Shown here: piece after piece, positions 35,642 through 44,355 of the stretch | Layout of the letters: each line of letters begins with the position of its first letter | Numbering within the stretch: position 1 is the first letter of the stretch | DNA from: an uncultured Prevotella sp. | GTDB lineage: Bacteria > Bacteroidota > Bacteroidia > Bacteroidales > Bacteroidaceae | Direction of reading: 5' to 3' | Assembly: GCA_900322035.1 (NCBI GenBank) | Contig: ONYL01000010.1 | Coordinates: forward strand, 1-59,271 | DNA length: 59,271 nucleotides | Notes under the pieces: model-generated | What the model was told of the DNA's origin: nothing | The model's input: only the letters and a program-made list of their open reading frames with translations | Database searches by the model: none | Position numbers and translations under genes: made by a program

Positions 35642-36925
35642 ATGAAAAAAATCGCAAAACAATTTGCTCTGTTTGTGCTTGTAATGTTTGGTTTACAAGC
35701 ATCGGCTCGAACCTGTGCGTTTATGCAGGTGGGGGGGGTAATTGAGGAGGCCGCCCTGTCGAAGGTTGTTTCAACTCCTAAGTCTACTGGCCCTTCATCG
35801 CCTCAATCCACTCTTCCTCTCGGAGATAGCCATTTCAAGTCTGGCTCTGTGTCGTCTACGGCCCAATCGTCTCCCCGCTATACCTTTAAAAAAGCGACAA
35901 GTGTTGTTAGTGGCAGGAGGTATATGATTGTAAGAGATTATGGAAATTACTATTATGCAGCTTGTTCAAAACAAAAACCCTCTAAGAGGGAGAATGTTAC
36001 TTCTAAAGTGGTTAGTGTCGTAAGTGAAGTAATAACAACTGATGATGAAAATCTGGTATTCACGATTGAAAAGCACGACCTAGATGGATTTACAATAAGG
36101 CAATCAAATGGATTCTATTGGTTATGTTTAGGTTCTGAAAATGTAATTGACGTTGGGGAGTCCTTAACAGAGAAGGGTTATTGGAGCATCACTTTTGGAA
36201 GAGAACTTCCTACTATAACAAATATTAAAGAGCATGATTATAATGTGATTTTCGATAGAAACAATAAGCTTTTTAAAGTTAGGCAAAGTAACAGTTATAG
36301 ACCATCTCTTTACGAGGAGATCCTTACGGAGGTTCCTGTTTCTGTATCCTCTGTTGGCTATGCCACACTGTATTATGAAGATCGCGCGCTGAAAGTACCA
36401 GATGGCGTTACCGCCATGACTTACGCTTATAACAAATCAGCGCAATCGTTGGTTGTGAGCAAGACTTACGAGGCTGGCTCTGTTATCCCGGCCGGTGTCG
36501 CTGTTGTGTTGAAAGCACAACCGGGCGAATATACTTTCACGGTGAGCGATGAAGTAGGGGAGAAACCCGCCTCAACGAATCTTTATGGCTACAATGTTCC
36601 ATCGACAACCAGTGTGGATGGGATGAGTAAATACTATATGCTTAGTCTGAACGCGAAGATGGATGCCAACAGTGTTGGCTTCTATTGGGGTGACGAGAAT
36701 GGAACGGCTTTCAATAGCGAGGCGCATAAGGCTTTCCTCGCCTTACCGGAGTCAGCGACCGCCAAGAGTTTCACTTTTGCAGATATAGCTGATGGCATTA
36801 CTTCAGTAAGCAGGTGTAGCGATGATTCAGACTCTCCGGTCTATTCCTTGACGGGAATCCGCATGAGTGGTAAGCTTCCTGCAGGAATTTATGTGCGAGG
36901 CGGAAAGAAATTTATTGTCAGATAA
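35642..36925 (+). CDS. Secreted protein with T9SS-type C-terminal sorting domain, unknown function
   Basis: A 427-residue exported protein. Signal peptide about 1-22 (basic start, 'FALFVLVMFGLQASA'), a Ser/Pro/Thr-rich linker (about 40-80), then two globular parts. The first (about 80-215) has aromatic-rich strands ('YMIVRDYGNYYYAACS'). The second (about 225-375) starts 'VPVSVSSVGYATLYYEDRAL' and includes 'VPDGVTAMTYAY', 'VIPAGVAVVLKAQPG' and 'YYMLSLNA', a module often repeated in Prevotella surface proteins. The tail 'VYSLTGIRMSGKLPAGIYVR' plus 'GGKKFIVR' is a type A sorting domain. No catalytic motif seen. A 59-residue peptide gene follows after 21 bases. Confidence 0.8.
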   Translation: MKKIAKQFALFVLVMFGLQASARTCAFMQVGGVIEEAALSKVVSTPKSTGPSSPQSTLPLGDSHFKSGSVSSTAQSSPRYTFKKATSVVSGRRYMIVRDYGNYYYAACSKQKPSKRENVTSKVVSVVSEVITTDDENLVFTIEKHDLDGFTIRQSNGFYWLCLGSENVIDVGESLTEKGYWSITFGRELPTITNIKEHDYNVIFDRNNKLFKVRQSNSYRPSLYEEILTEVPVSVSSVGYATLYYEDRALKVPDGVTAMTYAYNKSAQSLVVSKTYEAGSVIPAGVAVVLKAQPGEYTFTVSDEVGEKPASTNLYGYNVPSTTSVDGMSKYYMLSLNAKMDANSVGFYWGDENGTAFNSEAHKAFLALPESATAKSFTFADIADGITSVSRCSDDSDSPVYSLTGIRMSGKLPAGIYVRGGKKFIVR

Positions 36926-36946
36926 TCCATTAATACACCTTTTATT

Positions 36947-37126
36947 ATGACAGAATCTTATAGAAGTCCGCGAATAAAAATAAAAGACATCGATACAGAG
37001 GATGTCTTGGCTGTAAGTTTAACTCATGACGAGTTTGGAAGCAAGCACCAACTGTCAAAGGAAACTGATTTTGATTCTGATGAAGATGGGAGTCAGGAAG
37101 ATTCTCCGACTTACAAAGTCTGGTGA
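36947..37126 (+). CDS. Small 59-residue acidic peptide, Bacteroidales 'Y..P.I...DTEDLLA' type
   Basis: ATG at 36947 to TGA at 37124-37126. The peptide starts 'MTESYRSPRIKIKDIDTED', then 'VLAVSLTHDEFGSKHQLSKE', and ends in an acidic stretch with Trp at the end ('DFDSDEDGSQEDSPTYKVW'). This layout (Tyr, Pro, short beta stretch, Asp-Thr-Glu-Asp, Leu-Ala, Ser, polar acidic tail with a final Trp) matches small peptides often seen in Prevotella and Bacteroides. Codon use looks coding, and a strong terminator follows at 37145. It sits 21 bases after the secreted-protein gene, same strand. No signal peptide. Function unknown. Confidence 0.7.
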   Translation: MTESYRSPRIKIKDIDTEDVLAVSLTHDEFGSKHQLSKETDFDSDEDGSQEDSPTYKVW

Positions 37127-37144
37127 TTTGCCCAAAAATATAGA

Positions 37145-37207
37145 GAAACCTGCACGTTTGGATCGTTTGACAACACACAATATCCAAAACGTGCAGGTTT
37201 CTTTTTG
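37145..37207 (+). terminator. Terminator after the small peptide gene
   Basis: A 15-bp perfect inverted repeat (37145-37159 with 37187-37201) is followed by TTTTT. The loop of 27 bases itself contains a GGAT/ATCC pair that extends the stem. It can also serve panD from the other side. Confidence 0.9.
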
Positions 37208-37227
37208 CTAAATGAATGGTAATGCGC

Positions 37228-37572
37228 CTAAAGTTTGTTTCCCTCTTTGGGAAATACTACGGTGGGCCTAAAGTGTTTGGCTTCCTCAAAATCCATGAGG
37301 GCATAGCAGATGATGATCACTTCGTCGCCAACCTGTACTTTTCGGGCTGCAGCCCCGTTGAGGCAAATACATCCGGATCCGCGTTCTCCGGCAATGATGT
37401 AAGTTTCAAGGCGTTCACCATTGTTGTTGTCAACAATTTGCACCTTTTCGCCGGGTATCATGTTGGCGGCATCCATAAGATCCTGGTCGATCGTTATGGA
37501 ACCCATGTAATGGAGGTTAGCCTCCGTAACTATGGCGCAATGAATCTTGGATTTTAATACTTCGATCATCAT
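37228..37572 (-). CDS. panD: Aspartate 1-decarboxylase
   Basis: Makes beta-alanine from aspartate for pantothenate and CoA. A pyruvoyl enzyme that cleaves itself. I start it at the ATG at 37572 ([11 protein letters not shown], 114 residues), not at 37638. This start overlaps the panC stop (ATGATGA) and places the cleavage site 'YMGSITI' at Gly24-Ser25, the canonical position. Other conserved parts are '[10 protein letters not shown]', '[15 protein letters not shown]', '[18 protein letters not shown]' and '[17 protein letters not shown]'. Second gene of a panC-panD pair. Confidence 0.95.
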   Translation of the reverse strand: MMIEVLKSKIHCAIVTEANLHYMGSITIDQDLMDAANMIPGEKVQIVDNNNGERLETYIIAGERGSGCICLNGAAARKVQVGDEVIIICYALMDFEEAKHFRPTVVFPKEGNKL

Positions 37573-38423
37573 GCCTCTTTGTATTTGATGTGATCGATGA
37601 GACGGATGGGCGTATGGCCACAGTAGACAGTGATGCAACCCACGATGTAGGGGCTGTCGTTCCAGTCTTTTACGTCGAGCAATGTGTTGCCGTCAACGAT
37701 TTCGAAATATTCAACCTCCAGCCCGTCAATGGCATTGATGTCGTTGACAACCTTGTTGTGGGTTTCCTCTACAGTGTGGTTTTTGGAATATTCAACGCTC
37801 TCTTTCAGCACTTTGTAGATATTTGGAGCGATGGCGCGTTCTGCGGGAGTGAGCAGAGAGTTGCGTGAACTCATGGCCAGCCCGTCGGCCTCACGCACAA
37901 TTGGGCATTCCACAATCTCAACGTTCATGTTGATGTACTTCACGAGTCGTTTCACTACAGCAATCTGTTGCCAGTCTTTCTCGCCAAAGTATGCACGGTC
38001 GGGACGCACAATGTAGAACAAGCGGCTTACTACTTGGCAAACACCATTGAAGTGGCCAGGGCGCTTGGCCCCTTCCATCACCGTAGTGACAGGTGGAAAG
38101 TTGAACTGTCGATTGTCAGGAGTGGGGTACATTTCTTTCACCGAGGGAGCGAAAACATAGTCGGCGTGGCATTCTTCCAAAAGTTTGCAGTCAGCATCCA
38201 AGTTTCTCGGATAGCGCTCCAAGTCAGCTTTGTCGTTAAACTGTGTAGGGTTGAGAAAGACAGAAACAACCGTGACGTCGTTCTCTTTCACGCTACGCTT
38301 TACAAGTGAAGCGTGGCCTTGATGTAAAGCACCCATTGTGGGTACCAAACCAATTTTCTTGCCTTCCTTGCGGACTTCGAAGAGCTCGTTTTGAAGGTCT
38401 ACAATCTTTTCGAATAATTTCAT
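37569..38423 (-). CDS. panC: Pantothenate synthetase
   Basis: Joins pantoate and beta-alanine using ATP. 284 residues, usual length. Nucleotidyl-transferase motifs '[18 protein letters not shown]' with the HxGH-like site (residues 28-45), '[11 protein letters not shown]', '[20 protein letters not shown]', and the KMSKS-like '[11 protein letters not shown]'. Its end overlaps panD, which supplies beta-alanine. The start is divergent from the GT5-type gene; TTACTTTG on the minus strand near 38453-38446 may be its -7 box. Confidence 0.95.
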   Translation of the reverse strand: MKLFEKIVDLQNELFEVRKEGKKIGLVPTMGALHQGHASLVKRSVKENDVTVVSVFLNPTQFNDKADLERYPRNLDADCKLLEECHADYVFAPSVKEMYPTPDNRQFNFPPVTTVMEGAKRPGHFNGVCQVVSRLFYIVRPDRAYFGEKDWQQIAVVKRLVKYINMNVEIVECPIVREADGLAMSSRNSLLTPAERAIAPNIYKVLKESVEYSKNHTVEETHNKVVNDINAIDGLEVEYFEIVDGNTLLDVKDWNDSPYIVGCITVYCGHTPIRLIDHIKYKEA

Positions 38424-38558
38424 CGTATACTTGTTTTAGCGAGTGCAAAGTAACAACTTTTTTGTTGAATAAGAAAGAAATAAACTGAAAATATGCCAAT
38501 AAATCATTGAAATCGTGGTTTTGTCTTAGGGTTGTGCTTTTTTCTCGACTTTTTTTAG

Positions 38559-38566
38559 TAACTTTG
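38559..38566 (+). promoter_or_regulatory. -7 box of the GT5-type gene
   Basis: TAACTTTG at 38559-38566, 20 bases before the ATG at 38587. The -33 side is T-rich but lacks a clean TTTG. Confidence 0.55.
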
Positions 38567-38586
38567 CATAGAAAATAGACTGCATT

Positions 38587-39399
38587 ATGGCAAAAAAAGT
38601 ATTGTTCGTCAACCAAGAGATAGTTCCATACGTTCCTGAGACAGAAATGTCGCGCATGGGTAAGTTGTTGCCCGAAAAGACCCAAACTGATGGTTTTGAG
38701 ATTCGGACATTCATGCCCAAATGGGGAAATATCAACGAGCGTCGTGGGCAACTCCACGAAGTGATCAGGCTTTCCGGAATGAATCTCATTATCAATGATG
38801 CCGACCATCCTTTGATTATAAAGGTGGCCAGTATTCCCACATCCCGTATTCAGGTGTATTTCATCGACAATGATGACTACTTCATGAAACGCGCGGCTAT
38901 GACGACCGATGATGCGGGTAATGAATATGCCGACAATGGCGAGCGTGCCATATTTTTTGCACGAGGCGTTTTGGAGACGGTTAAGAAGTTGCGTTGGACT
39001 CCTGACATTATCCACTGTCAGGGTTGGATGAGTGCCGTGTTGCCTCTGTATGTTAAGACCGCCTATCATGATGAGCCGTCTTTTGCCAACACTAAGGTGG
39101 TTACCTCGCTTTTTACGAGTCAGCTGAAGGGTGAGCTGGGCGCACGTTTTAAGCAAAATGTAGTCTTCAAGTCGGCTACGGCCGACAAACTTGCGGTATA
39201 CAACGATAAATTTGATTTTGTTGAACTTGGTAAGATGGCCCTTGATTATAGCGACGCGGTCGTAGAGGCAAGCGCCGACGTAAACTCCGAACTTCTTGGA
39301 TATGCAAAAGAGAAAGGGTTGCCCGTGATGAACTACCCGGGCGAGGATTTTGGATCGGCTTATTCCAAGTTCTACAAAGAGCTCATTTCAGAAGAATAA
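38587..39399 (+). CDS. Glycogen/starch synthase N-terminal-domain protein (GT5-like, single domain)
   Basis: Only the N-terminal Rossmann domain of a GT5 glycogen/starch synthase, 270 residues against about 480-550 for complete enzymes. Seen: 'KKVLFVNQEIVPYVPETEMS', 'GFEIRTFMPKWGNINERRGQ', 'NGERAIFFARGVLETVKKL', 'TPDIIHCQGWMSAVLPLYV', and 'DYSDAVVEASADVNSELLGY'. The usual KxGGL loop near the start is missing (PETEMSRMGKLLP in its place), and the C-terminal GT-B domain that binds ADP-glucose is absent. The reading frame ends cleanly, and the next gene is unrelated. Such short proteins are widespread in Bacteroidales, so this is not a fresh truncation. Catalysis is doubtful. Confidence 0.85.
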   Translation: MAKKVLFVNQEIVPYVPETEMSRMGKLLPEKTQTDGFEIRTFMPKWGNINERRGQLHEVIRLSGMNLIINDADHPLIIKVASIPTSRIQVYFIDNDDYFMKRAAMTTDDAGNEYADNGERAIFFARGVLETVKKLRWTPDIIHCQGWMSAVLPLYVKTAYHDEPSFANTKVVTSLFTSQLKGELGARFKQNVVFKSATADKLAVYNDKFDFVELGKMALDYSDAVVEASADVNSELLGYAKEKGLPVMNYPGEDFGSAYSKFYKELISEE

Positions 39400-39415
39400 T
39401 TAATTAGGACCACTT

Positions 39416-40837
39416 ATGAGAATAAGATATTCTGTCGGCTTGGTGTTGGCCGCTCTTACGCTGTTTTCTTGTGACGATACGACTGACACCATAGGGCAGT
39501 CACTCATTGAGAACGGGGATGCGGTGGAAATTGCCACAGACTCGTTTGTCGTGACGACACGTTCCGTACTTGCCGACTCTGTGCTGTCACGTAACGTGAC
39601 GGGATATTTGGGCAAGATTCGTGATCCGGAGACCGGCGCATATGTAACAGGTGATTTTATGACCCAGTTCCATGTGGTGGAGGGATATGACACATTTATG
39701 AAGCGCGACTCTATTGCAAGTTCCTGGAATGGAGACATCAGTGCCGACTCATGTGAGTTGATATTCTTCTACAGTTCTTTCTATGGAGACTCTTTGGCTT
39801 CAATGAATGCGCGTGTCTATGAGATGAGCGAGCCCATGCAAGAAGGAAAGAATTATTACACCAACTTCAATCCGATAGCTGAGGGACTTGTTCGTAAAAA
39901 CGGATTCGTGGCTGATAAGGTGTATTCCATAGCCAATCTTACATTGTCTTCTTCCGACCGTAACAATTCTAATTTTATTCCCTATTTCTCCGTTCCTCTC
40001 AATGATCCCTATACCGACAAGGATGGAGTGAAATATAATAATTTTGGAACATATCTGATGCGCAAGTATTATCAGCATCCCGAATATTTTAAAAACTCAG
40101 TGGCTTTCGCCAAACATGTTCTGCCAGGAGTCTTTATCAAGTATGAGAATGGGCTGGGATCTATGGCCTATATCAATTCTGTTCGATTGCTGACTTACTA
40201 CAAGTATCATCAGAACGACAGTACCGGTGAGGTGTATGCAGCCTTTGACGGTACAGAAGAAGTGCTCCAGACGTCTACGATCACCAATGATGCGGGTACG
40301 CTCAAACGTCTTGCCGCTGATAATAGTTGTACTTATCTCAAGACTCCGGCGGGTATCTTTACAGAAGTGACTTTCCCCGTTGATGAAATTCTCAGTGGCA
40401 ACCACGCCAACGACAGCATTAGTAGTGCCCGGCTCGTACTCCAACGCATCAACAGCGAGTCAACCAGTCAGTATGCATTGAAGACACCGACAGAGTTGCT
40501 GATTCTACCAAAGGACAGTTTGTATTCTTTCTTTGAGAATGAGGAGATCAACAACAACCGCTCTTCGTTTCTGGCTTCTTATAACAGCTCTGACAACACA
40601 TATACATTCAACAATATTTCTGGTTTGATCCGTCAAATGAAACTTAGCAAAGGCAGGTCGGTGAATTGGAACAAGGCCGTTGTCGTTCCTGTAAGCACAA
40701 CCACGACAACTGTAAACTCCACTTCCTACATCTCCTCTGTAGTTCACGACATGTCGCTCACGAGCACCCGTCTTGTTGGAGGGCCGGCTACGTCACGTCC
40801 TGTTACGCTGACGGTTATATACAGTAAGTTTAAGTAG
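39416..40837 (+). CDS. DUF4270 family outer-membrane/surface lipoprotein
   Basis: A 473-residue lipoprotein. Signal peptide with lipobox 'LFSC' (Cys19 anchor) followed by 'DDTTDTIGQSLIENGDAVEI', the standard DUF4270 opening. Further family features: 'VLSRNVTGYLGKIRDPETGAY', 'DSCELIFFYSSFYGDSLASM', and the C-terminal 'ARLVLQRINSE' and 'LTVIYSKF'. Rich in beta strands. The family is specific to Bacteroidetes and has no proven function. It lies 16 bases after the GT5-type gene and 4 bases before a 42-residue protein gene, so the three are one operon. Confidence 0.9.
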   Translation: MRIRYSVGLVLAALTLFSCDDTTDTIGQSLIENGDAVEIATDSFVVTTRSVLADSVLSRNVTGYLGKIRDPETGAYVTGDFMTQFHVVEGYDTFMKRDSIASSWNGDISADSCELIFFYSSFYGDSLASMNARVYEMSEPMQEGKNYYTNFNPIAEGLVRKNGFVADKVYSIANLTLSSSDRNNSNFIPYFSVPLNDPYTDKDGVKYNNFGTYLMRKYYQHPEYFKNSVAFAKHVLPGVFIKYENGLGSMAYINSVRLLTYYKYHQNDSTGEVYAAFDGTEEVLQTSTITNDAGTLKRLAADNSCTYLKTPAGIFTEVTFPVDEILSGNHANDSISSARLVLQRINSESTSQYALKTPTELLILPKDSLYSFFENEEINNNRSSFLASYNSSDNTYTFNNISGLIRQMKLSKGRSVNWNKAVVVPVSTTTTTVNSTSYISSVVHDMSLTSTRLVGGPATSRPVTLTVIYSKFK

Positions 40838-40841
40838 AGTA

Positions 40842-40970
40842 ATGGCAGACAATTTCCTTGAACGTCGTCAGCGTGACTACGAAGAACGTAAAGCACGATG
40901 GATGCAGAAAAAGCATCATCGTCAGAAGAAAAAGTCAACTGTGGAAAGGCCAGACGACGAAGCTTTATAA
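40842..40970 (+). CDS. Conserved-looking 42-residue basic protein
   Basis: ATG at 40842 to TAA at 40968-40970. The protein starts 'MADNFLERRQRDYEERKARW', then 'MQKKHHRQKKKSTVERP' and ends 'DDEAL'. It is a strongly charged helix with a basic middle. Similar short proteins with the MADNFLE...DYE..KA.W pattern occur in many Bacteroidales, by recollection. It begins 4 bases after the DUF4270 stop, so it is translated as part of that operon. Function unknown; the composition would suit RNA or ribosome binding, which is only a guess. Confidence 0.72.
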   Translation: MADNFLERRQRDYEERKARWMQKKHHRQKKKSTVERPDDEAL

Positions 40971-41050
40971 ACAAAATAAAACAATCTTAAAACGCTCGAT
41001 GGTTGTGCCTCTACAAGGTACAACCATTTTTTATATTAGACGTGTTCTTT

Positions 41051-42295
41051 ATGAGACAGATTTTTACCGTTGCTTTATTGATCATATCGGTGCTTCACGT
41101 TAGTGGGCAGCGCAATGAAATCCTTAACGATAGGATAGCTTCTCTTCAGGTAGTGGCAGGCGACGACTGGTTGTCGATGCCTGTTATCAGTCTTCATGGC
41201 TCCACACCCATTTATATTTCTTTCGACGACCTCACCCATGATTACATCCGTTACTGTTATAAACTTGAGCATTGTGAGGCAGATTGGACTCCCTCCACCC
41301 AACTCTTTGCCAGTGATTTTTGCGAAGGCTTTGCCGAAGGAAACACCATAGACGATCTTGCTCAGTCGATAAACACCAATACCCTTTATACACATTATAG
41401 GCTGCAACTTCCCAATCCGCAGTGTAAGTTTAAGATGAGTGGAAACTATAAGCTGACCGTTTATGATGGCAATGACGAGGACAATGTTGCCTTTGTGGCT
41501 TATTTCATGGTTGTGGAACCCCGTATGGGTGTAGGACTCAGGGTCTTGACCAACACAGATGTAGATGTCAATAATCGTCATCAACAGGTTGAAATGGATC
41601 TTCGCTATAATGATGTGGCCCGAATTTCAGATTGGCATCGGCAGATCAAGACCGTAGTGCTGCAAAATGGCCGTTGGGACAATGCTGTATGGAATCCTCA
41701 GCCGCAATATATCACCCATGAGGGCTTGCGCTGGATTCATTGTCGTGACTTGATTTTTGATGGAGGAAACGAGTACCGCAAGTTTGAGATGCTCGATATG
41801 ACCCACACAACCATGGGGCTTGAGAATATCAATTGGGATGGCCGCAACTATCACGCATACGTTTGGACAGATGAGCCCCGCAAGAGTTATATTTATGATG
41901 AGGATGCCAACGGTGCTTTCTACATCCGCAACAGCGACAACCAGGAGAACGATGTGATCAGTGATTATGCGATTGTGCATTTCCGTCTTCAGATTCCCGA
42001 ACAGACAGATGATGTCTATATCAACGGAGTCTGGACCAACGATCAGTTTGTTCCCAAGTATAGAATGGAATACTTAAATGCCGATGGTAGTTATCAGTTG
42101 GCTTTGCCTTTGAAGGAAGGATATTACAGTTATCAATATCTTTTGGTAGACTCTGAGGGCAAAGCACGGTCGTTGCCTACTGAGGGAGATTTTTTCCAGA
42201 CAGAGAATACCTATCAGGGTTTGGTGTACTATCGGGGCAATGGAGATCGGACTGACAGACTTGTTGGTTATCAGAGCATTAAATTCAAATTGTAA
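41051..42295 (+). CDS. Type IX secretion system plug protein (DUF5103)
   Basis: A 414-residue exported protein of the former DUF5103 family, now known as the T9SS plug that closes the SprA translocon. Start at ATG 41051 (MRQIFTVALLIISV): this puts a clean signal peptide (1-19, ending 'HVSGQ') at the N-terminus, whereas the frame from 41003 adds 16 non-signal residues. Family landmarks: 'RNEILNDRIASLQV', 'YCYKLEHCEADWTPSTQLFA', 'NYKLTVYDGNDEDNVAFV', 'EQTDDVYINGVWTN' and 'YQYLLVD'. It fits the two sorting-domain proteins found elsewhere in the window. Followed after 6 bases by a glycosyltransferase gene. Confidence 0.88.
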   Translation: MRQIFTVALLIISVLHVSGQRNEILNDRIASLQVVAGDDWLSMPVISLHGSTPIYISFDDLTHDYIRYCYKLEHCEADWTPSTQLFASDFCEGFAEGNTIDDLAQSINTNTLYTHYRLQLPNPQCKFKMSGNYKLTVYDGNDEDNVAFVAYFMVVEPRMGVGLRVLTNTDVDVNNRHQQVEMDLRYNDVARISDWHRQIKTVVLQNGRWDNAVWNPQPQYITHEGLRWIHCRDLIFDGGNEYRKFEMLDMTHTTMGLENINWDGRNYHAYVWTDEPRKSYIYDEDANGAFYIRNSDNQENDVISDYAIVHFRLQIPEQTDDVYINGVWTNDQFVPKYRMEYLNADGSYQLALPLKEGYYSYQYLLVDSEGKARSLPTEGDFFQTENTYQGLVYYRGNGDRTDRLVGYQSIKFKL

Positions 42296-42301
42296 AGGCT
42301 T

Positions 42302-43234
42302 ATGAAAGTTTCTTTCATTATCACAACATACAATCTCCCAGCAGATATGCTGATCGAGTGCATGAATAGCATTCTGCAACTTTCGCTGAGGCCAGAAGAG
42401 ATAGAAGTTATTGTTGTTGATGATGGCTCAGATATGAGCCCTCTCAATGATTTGCTTGACGTTTGCTCCGACATCGTTTATCTGCGTCAGCCCAATGAAG
42501 GTCTGTCGGCAGCCCGTAATATGGGATTGAGAGTGGCTTCAGGAGACTATGTACAGTTTGTCGACGGCGATGATATGATCATTTCCGCACCCTACGAGCA
42601 TTGCCTTGACATTATCCGGTTTTGCGATCCCGACATGGTTTTGTTTCGTATCTCGGATTCGGTCAACCAGCAGACTTCGTTCTCCTATGACGGGCCTGTG
42701 ACGGGTACACAATATATGCGCGACCATAACCTCAATGGCTCTGCATGCGGATACATCTTCAAACGGTCAATCCTTGGCGATTTGCGCTTTACTCCCCATA
42801 CCCTCCATGAAGATGAAGAGTTCACGCCGCTGTTGGTGTTGCGGGCCCAACGTGTTTACTCCGGTGACTGCGCTGCCTATTATTACCGTGACCGTAAGAA
42901 TTCCATTATGCGCAAGAAATCCACAAAACATTATCTCCGACGGTTGGCAGATTCCGAGCGGGTTATCTACCGACTTGTAGGCGTTGCGGCAAGTCTGTCC
43001 CAAAATGAGCGGGAAGCATTGAATCGCAGAATAGCCCAACTTACGATGGATTATCTTTACAATACCATTCGGCTGACCCACAGCCAGCGTCATCTTGAGG
43101 AAACGATCGGCCGGCTTCGCGAACGCGGCCTTTATCCTTTGCCCGATAAAAACTATACACGGAAATATAAACTATTTCGCAGGTTGATCGATACGAAGGT
43201 GGGACGCAGTGCCTTGCTATTCATAATCAGATAG
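42302..43234 (+). CDS. Glycosyltransferase family 2
   Basis: A 310-residue GT-A enzyme. Start 'MKVSFIITTYNLPADMLIEC', then 'IEVIVVDDGSDMSPL' and 'NEGLSAARNMGLRVASGDYV'. The metal site is 'VQFVDGDDMI', and the acceptor region includes 'SACGYIFKRSILGD' and 'FTPHTLHEDEEFTPLLV'. The DGDD and HEDEEF motifs are those of polysaccharide-building GT2 enzymes (EpsJ-like). 6 bases after the plug gene and 14 before the next glycosyltransferase, so these form an operon. Donor and acceptor are unknown. Confidence 0.92.
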   Translation: MKVSFIITTYNLPADMLIECMNSILQLSLRPEEIEVIVVDDGSDMSPLNDLLDVCSDIVYLRQPNEGLSAARNMGLRVASGDYVQFVDGDDMIISAPYEHCLDIIRFCDPDMVLFRISDSVNQQTSFSYDGPVTGTQYMRDHNLNGSACGYIFKRSILGDLRFTPHTLHEDEEFTPLLVLRAQRVYSGDCAAYYYRDRKNSIMRKKSTKHYLRRLADSERVIYRLVGVAASLSQNEREALNRRIAQLTMDYLYNTIRLTHSQRHLEETIGRLRERGLYPLPDKNYTRKYKLFRRLIDTKVGRSALLFIIR

Positions 43235-43248
43235 ATGGAGGATGCGTG

Positions 43249-44355
43249 ATGAAGATACTTCTGATGGGAGAATACAGCAATGTTCATTGGACACTCGCTG
43301 AAGGTCTGCGGACTTTGGGGCACGATGTCACGGTACTTTCCAATGGTGACTTCTTTAAGAATTACCCCCGCGACATCGATCTTGTGCGCAAGCCAGGGAA
43401 GTTGGGGGGGATTGAATATTTGGCCAAACTCCAGTTTATCAAGCCTATCTTGAAAGGCTATGATGTCGTGCAGGTTATTAATCCCATGTTTCTCGAACTC
43501 AAGGCTGAGCGTATTCTGCCGGTGTATCGCTATCTTCGCCGGCACAATCGGTCGATGTACTTAGGCGCGTTTGGAATGGACTATTATTGGGTGCATGAGA
43601 ACGATGTCAGAAAACCATTGCGCTACAGCGACTTCAATATCGGCCATGCGTTGCGTCATCATGAGGATGCAGAGAGAGAACGACATGACTGGGTGGGGAC
43701 GGCAAAAGAGCACTTGAACAAAGTGATTGCCCAGGATTGCGATGGCATCATTGCTGGACTCTATGAGTATATGGTCTGTTATGCCCCGATATTCCCCGAC
43801 AAGACCTGCTTCATCCCATTTCCCATTAAACCCAAAGACAATGTGGAGATTCGTGATAAACGACCGGGTGAGAAGGTCGTTTTGTTTATTGGCGTAAATC
43901 GGGAGCGTTCCGTATATAAAGGCACAGATATCATGCTGCGGGCAGCCCGTCGGTTGGAGTCGGATTATCCCGATAAGGTTGAACTTCGCGTGGCGGAGAA
44001 CGTACCTTTCAATCAGTATGTAGAGATGATGAATGGGAGTGATGCCATTCTCGACCAGCTCTACAGTTATACGCCTTCTATGAATCCCCTGGAAGCTATG
44101 AGCAGAGGCATTATTTGCGTAGGAGGAGGAGAGCCTGAAAATTATCAGATCTTGGGCGAAAGCGAACTGAGACCTATTATTAACGTTGAACCCAATGAGA
44201 AGAGTGTATACTGCCAACTGCAACAACTTGTGCTGCATCCCGAGAAAATAGGCGAATTGAAACGCCAAAGTGTTGAATATATACGTCGTCATCATGATTA
44301 TCGGATGGTGGCACGCAAATATGAAGATTTCTATGTCGCAAAAGGTAACTTATAA
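43249..44355 (+). CDS. Glycosyltransferase family 1/4-like (GT-B fold)
   Basis: A 368-residue GT-B enzyme. The N-terminal Rossmann part is 'MKILLMGEYSNVHWTLAEGL' with 'RTLGHDVTVLSNGDFF'. The C-terminal domain is 'VVLFIGVNRERSVYKGTDIM', 'ARRLESDYPDKVELRVAENV', 'DAILDQLYSYTPSMNPLEAM' and 'SRGIICVGGGEPENY', the last two carrying the donor-binding E-x7-E-like pattern. I use the ATG at 43249 with GGAGG 6-10 bases before it; a GTG one codon earlier is possible. It overlaps the zinc-ribbon gene at its 3' end. Confidence 0.88.
   Translation: MKILLMGEYSNVHWTLAEGLRTLGHDVTVLSNGDFFKNYPRDIDLVRKPGKLGGIEYLAKLQFIKPILKGYDVVQVINPMFLELKAERILPVYRYLRRHNRSMYLGAFGMDYYWVHENDVRKPLRYSDFNIGHALRHHEDAERERHDWVGTAKEHLNKVIAQDCDGIIAGLYEYMVCYAPIFPDKTCFIPFPIKPKDNVEIRDKRPGEKVVLFIGVNRERSVYKGTDIMLRAARRLESDYPDKVELRVAENVPFNQYVEMMNGSDAILDQLYSYTPSMNPLEAMSRGIICVGGGEPENYQILGESELRPIINVEPNEKSVYCQLQQLVLHPEKIGELKRQSVEYIRRHHDYRMVARKYEDFYVAKGNL

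Noticed and set aside
36945-37187. 80-residue frame on the minus strand opposite the small peptide gene
   Set aside because: It runs through the terminator stem and matches no family; the plus-strand 59-residue frame has better position and composition.
37573-37638. Longer N-terminus of PanD
   Set aside because: The extra residues do not match the family, and the start at 37572 puts the self-cleavage serine at position 25 as expected.
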